Shown in pieces: positions 6,740 to 8,445 of a stretch of DNA of 8,445 nt. Both the position numbers and the translations under genes were made by a program. Below the pieces are notes generated by a model. It was not told the DNA's origin and made no database searches. It saw only the letters and a program-made list of their open reading frames with translations. The DNA comes from Candidatus Manganitrophaceae bacterium (GTDB lineage: Bacteria > Nitrospirota > Nitrospiria > SBBL01 > Manganitrophaceae): assembly GCA_004297235.1 (NCBI GenBank), contig SCUR01000420.1, forward strand, positions 1 to 8,445, given 5' to 3'. How positions within the stretch are numbered: the first letter of the stretch is position 1; each line of letters opens with the position of its first letter.

Positions 6740-7345
6740 ATGGCGACGGACCGGAAATCGATTTTAACCGTGGAAGGAACTGTGCAAAAAAAGAGGGAAT
6801 GGACCTACGAAGAGCTCTCCCGTCTTCCCAAGGAGCATCAAATCGATGACGTCAGCCGCCTGGTCTCCGGGATGGAAGGGTCGGGCGTCCGGGTCAAAGC
6901 GGTCTTAAAGGAATCCAATCCCCTCTCCAAGGCCGATCATGTCACCTTCCATTCCCTCGACGGGAAATTCGCCGCCAGTGTCTCCCTGCGTGAGGCGATC
7001 GAAAAAGGGATTCTGATCTACAAGCGCGACGACGGACCGCTCCCCGATTCAAAGGGAGGACCGATCCGGCTGGTGGTTCCGCACGGCGACAACGCCTGCA
7101 GCAACGTGAAATCGGTCATCCGGATCGAATTGACCGTCGGGAAGGGAAAGGACACCACCTGGGATCCCGACCATGACAACCCCGCCATCCATGGACACTC
7201 CCACGACCACGGACATGATCATGATCACGGCCACGACCATGGTCACGATCACCATGATCATGACCATCACGATCATGGGCACGACCATGACCATCATGAT
7301 CACGGTCACGAGCATCACGACCACGATCACGGGCACTCTCACTAA
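6740..7345 (+). CDS. Molybdopterin-domain-like protein with His/Asp-rich C-terminal tail
   Basis: The 201-residue protein has two parts. Residues about 7-133 match the pattern of the sulfite-oxidase-type molybdopterin-binding fold (Pfam Oxidored_molyb): an N-terminal strand plus WTYEELSRLP (21-30), GSGVRVKAVL (47-56), SLREAIEKGILIY (82-94), DDGPLPDSKGGPIRLVVP (97-114) and KSVIRIEL (124-131). The cysteine that ligates molybdenum in this family normally lies before the 47-56 segment; here the only cysteine in the whole protein is C120. Cofactor binding in the usual way is therefore doubtful. Residues 151-201 form a tail with 28 His and 13 Asp, likely to bind Zn, Ni, Co or Cu ions. No Sec or Tat signal is seen, so the protein appears cytoplasmic, although many relatives are exported. 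A good Shine-Dalgarno site supports the start. The transporter gene follows 35 bases downstream. The fold assignment is fairly sure; the function is unknown and could be metal storage, metal delivery or sensing. Confidence 0.8.
   Translation: MATDRKSILTVEGTVQKKREWTYEELSRLPKEHQIDDVSRLVSGMEGSGVRVKAVLKESNPLSKADHVTFHSLDGKFAASVSLREAIEKGILIYKRDDGPLPDSKGGPIRLVVPHGDNACSNVKSVIRIELTVGKGKDTTWDPDHDNPAIHGHSHDHGHDHDHGHDHGHDHHDHDHHDHGHDHDHHDHGHEHHDHDHGHSH
7190..7342 (+). repeat. Low-complexity CAY/GAY repeat coding the His/Asp tail
   Basis: This 153-base stretch consists almost only of CAC, CAT, GAC, GAT and GGN codons and includes recurring pieces such as GACCATGATCACGG. It encodes the 51-residue His-rich tail. 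The repetitive structure makes it prone to length change by slippage and to assembly or sequencing error. Confidence 0.9.
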
Positions 7346-7380
7346 ACCGTTTCCAATCTTGATTCTCGAAAGCACCCGCC

Positions 7381-8274
7381 TTGAACCCCATTGAGGCGCG
7401 TCTCGTCCCCTATCTTGTTCTGATCAATCTCCTCTGGGGAGGAAACGTCGTCTCCATCAAAATCGGCGCGGGGGAAATTTCGCCCCTGATGATGGCGACC
7501 TTTCTGTTCCTCATCGGGGGGAGTGCGATTTTTCTCTATGCCTCCTTCCGCCGGATTCGCCTCCGTCTCGGTCCGGACGAGCTATTTCTCCATCTGATGG
7601 ATGGTCTCCTCTTCGCCGTCCAGATCGCCCTCTTCTACCTGGGGACCTTTCGAACGTCGGCGTCGCACGCTTCGGTCTTGATCAATACCCACATCTTTTT
7701 CGTAGCCGTTCTCGCCCATTTTTTCATTCTTCACGACCGGCTCAGCCCGCAAAAAATCATCGGCCTCACCCTCGCCTTCTTCGGGGCGGTTCTCCTTTTT
7801 ATGGACCGCCCCGAGCAGGCGCCGGAAAAGATCTCCCTTCCGGGAAACAGCCTCGTCCTCCTCAGCGCGTTCGTTCTCGCCGTCAAAATAATCTACATCA
7901 AGCGGCTGATCGAACGGATCGATCCGGTCAAGGTCGTTTTTTGGGAGATGGCGATCGGCGTTCCCCTCTTGGGCGTCCTTGCGTATTTCGGCGGGGAGAG
8001 GATTCCCGACCATGCGACCCCCCGGCTGATCGGGGCGATGCTTTATCAGGGGATGGTCGTCGGCGCCTTCTGCTTCGTCGCTTCAACCCTCTTGCTGAAG
8101 CGCCACGCGGCGAGCAGCCTCGCCTCCTTCTCGGTGCTGGTTCCCTTCTTCGGAGTGATGCTCAGCCATCTCTTCCTCGGCGACCCCCTGACCCCCTACC
8201 TGACGATCGGCGGCGGCATGATCGTTCTCGGAATCGGAATCGTAAATGTCCGATGGGCGAATAAATTCAACTAG
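7381..8274 (+). CDS. EamA/DMT-family membrane transporter
   Basis: This 297-residue inner-membrane protein is predicted to have ten helices, at roughly 8-28, 34-56, 71-90, 97-117, 123-141, 153-173, 184-203, 214-237, 245-267 and 271-291. That is the two-times-five duplicated EamA arrangement of the drug/metabolite transporter superfamily. Typical features are the N-terminal LLWGGNVVSIKIG (18-29) and the ends of each half (IIGLTLAFFGAVLLF at 126-140; TIGGGMIVLGIGIVNV at 275-290). The substrate cannot be predicted; family members export amino acids, metabolites or drugs, or import sugars. The start is assigned to TTG at 7381, because an in-frame stop lies at 7360-7362 and no ATG occurs before the second helix. 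The Shine-Dalgarno match (GAAAG) is poor. With only 35 bases after the His-rich gene and no terminator between, co-transcription is likely. The length is normal for the family and the C-terminus is intact. Confidence 0.88.
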   Translation: MNPIEARLVPYLVLINLLWGGNVVSIKIGAGEISPLMMATFLFLIGGSAIFLYASFRRIRLRLGPDELFLHLMDGLLFAVQIALFYLGTFRTSASHASVLINTHIFFVAVLAHFFILHDRLSPQKIIGLTLAFFGAVLLFMDRPEQAPEKISLPGNSLVLLSAFVLAVKIIYIKRLIERIDPVKVVFWEMAIGVPLLGVLAYFGGERIPDHATPRLIGAMLYQGMVVGAFCFVASTLLLKRHAASSLASFSVLVPFFGVMLSHLFLGDPLTPYLTIGGGMIVLGIGIVNVRWANKFN

Positions 8275-8295
8275 GAGTCGTTCGATGCGGAATGG

Positions 8296-8309
8296 GGAAT
8301 TTAAATTCC
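8296..8309. repeat. 14-bp perfect palindrome between convergent genes
   Basis: GGAATTTAAATTCC is a perfect palindrome in the 49-base gap between the transporter stop and the stop of the convergent gene at the right edge. As RNA it could fold into a 5 to 7-bp hairpin, counting a G-U pair and a flanking G-C pair. No T-run follows on either strand, so it would be a weak bidirectional terminator at best. A DNA-binding site is the alternative. Confidence 0.4.
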
Positions 8310-8323
8310 TCCTGCTCGGATTC

Positions 8324-8445
8324 CTAATTGATATGAGGGCCGCTCGTCACGGCGACGGAGCGGGGTCGGCTTCCGGTGGCCGTCTGACCCGCGGAGGTCA
8401 AAAGACCGGTCGCCGGATCGATCGCGAAGGTCGAAAGGGTGTTCG
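8324..8445 (-). CDS. C-terminal end of a lactonase-type beta-propeller protein (partial)
   Basis: Only the last 39 codons and a TAG stop (8326-8324) lie in the window; the gene continues past the right edge. The translation includes STFAIDPATGLLTSAGQ followed by TATGSRPRSVAV and a short tail ending GPHIN. This is the repeat pattern of seven-bladed propellers of the YncE/6-phosphogluconolactonase-like family, in which blades read roughly SxFxIDPxTGxL, then G, then PRSVAV. Such proteins are often exported and rarely have a proven substrate. The gene is convergent with the transporter gene, with 49 bases between their stops. The call rests on a short stretch, so the exact family remains open. 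Confidence 0.6.
   Translation of the reverse strand, partial: NTLSTFAIDPATGLLTSAGQTATGSRPRSVAVTSGPHIN

Overview
The window looks like chromosomal DNA from an autotrophic bacterium that fixes CO2 by the reductive TCA cycle. It is moderately GC-rich, with strong Shine-Dalgarno sites and sigma70-type promoters. The key evidence is a Chlorobium-type two-subunit ATP-citrate lyase (aclB, aclA) next to a mitochondrial-type aconitase. A member of the Nitrospirota (Nitrospira or a relative) fits this gene set best, but the assignment is an inference from protein families and was not checked by a search.

Left part (about 36-5643, all on the minus strand): a promoter with a consensus -35 box drives aclB, whose stop codon overlaps the aclA start (ATGA). 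About 100 bases after aclA comes the aconitase gene, which has its own good promoter directly behind the aclA stop and a strong hairpin terminator at its end. Aconitase converts isocitrate to citrate and ATP-citrate lyase cleaves citrate to acetyl-CoA and oxaloacetate, so the three genes encode two consecutive steps of the reductive cycle. Short direct repeats upstream of the aclB promoter are candidate regulator-binding sites.

Middle part (about 5684-6739): mostly non-coding DNA around one small minus-strand gene for a KGG-repeat stress-type protein. Two of its 25-residue units are a recognisable 75-base tandem duplication.

Right part (about 6648-8445): a plus-strand promoter precedes a small protein that has the fold signature of the sulfite-oxidase-type molybdopterin domain but lacks the expected molybdenum-ligating cysteine and any export signal. 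It ends in a 51-residue tail with 28 histidines. A ten-helix EamA/DMT-family transporter follows closely, probably in the same transcript. The window ends inside a convergent minus-strand gene whose C-terminus looks like the last blade of a lactonase-type beta-propeller protein.

Most of the window is well-explained metabolism. The least explained items are the His-rich molybdopterin-fold protein, the possible regulation of the aclBA-acn cluster, and the two gene-poor stretches flanking the KGG gene.
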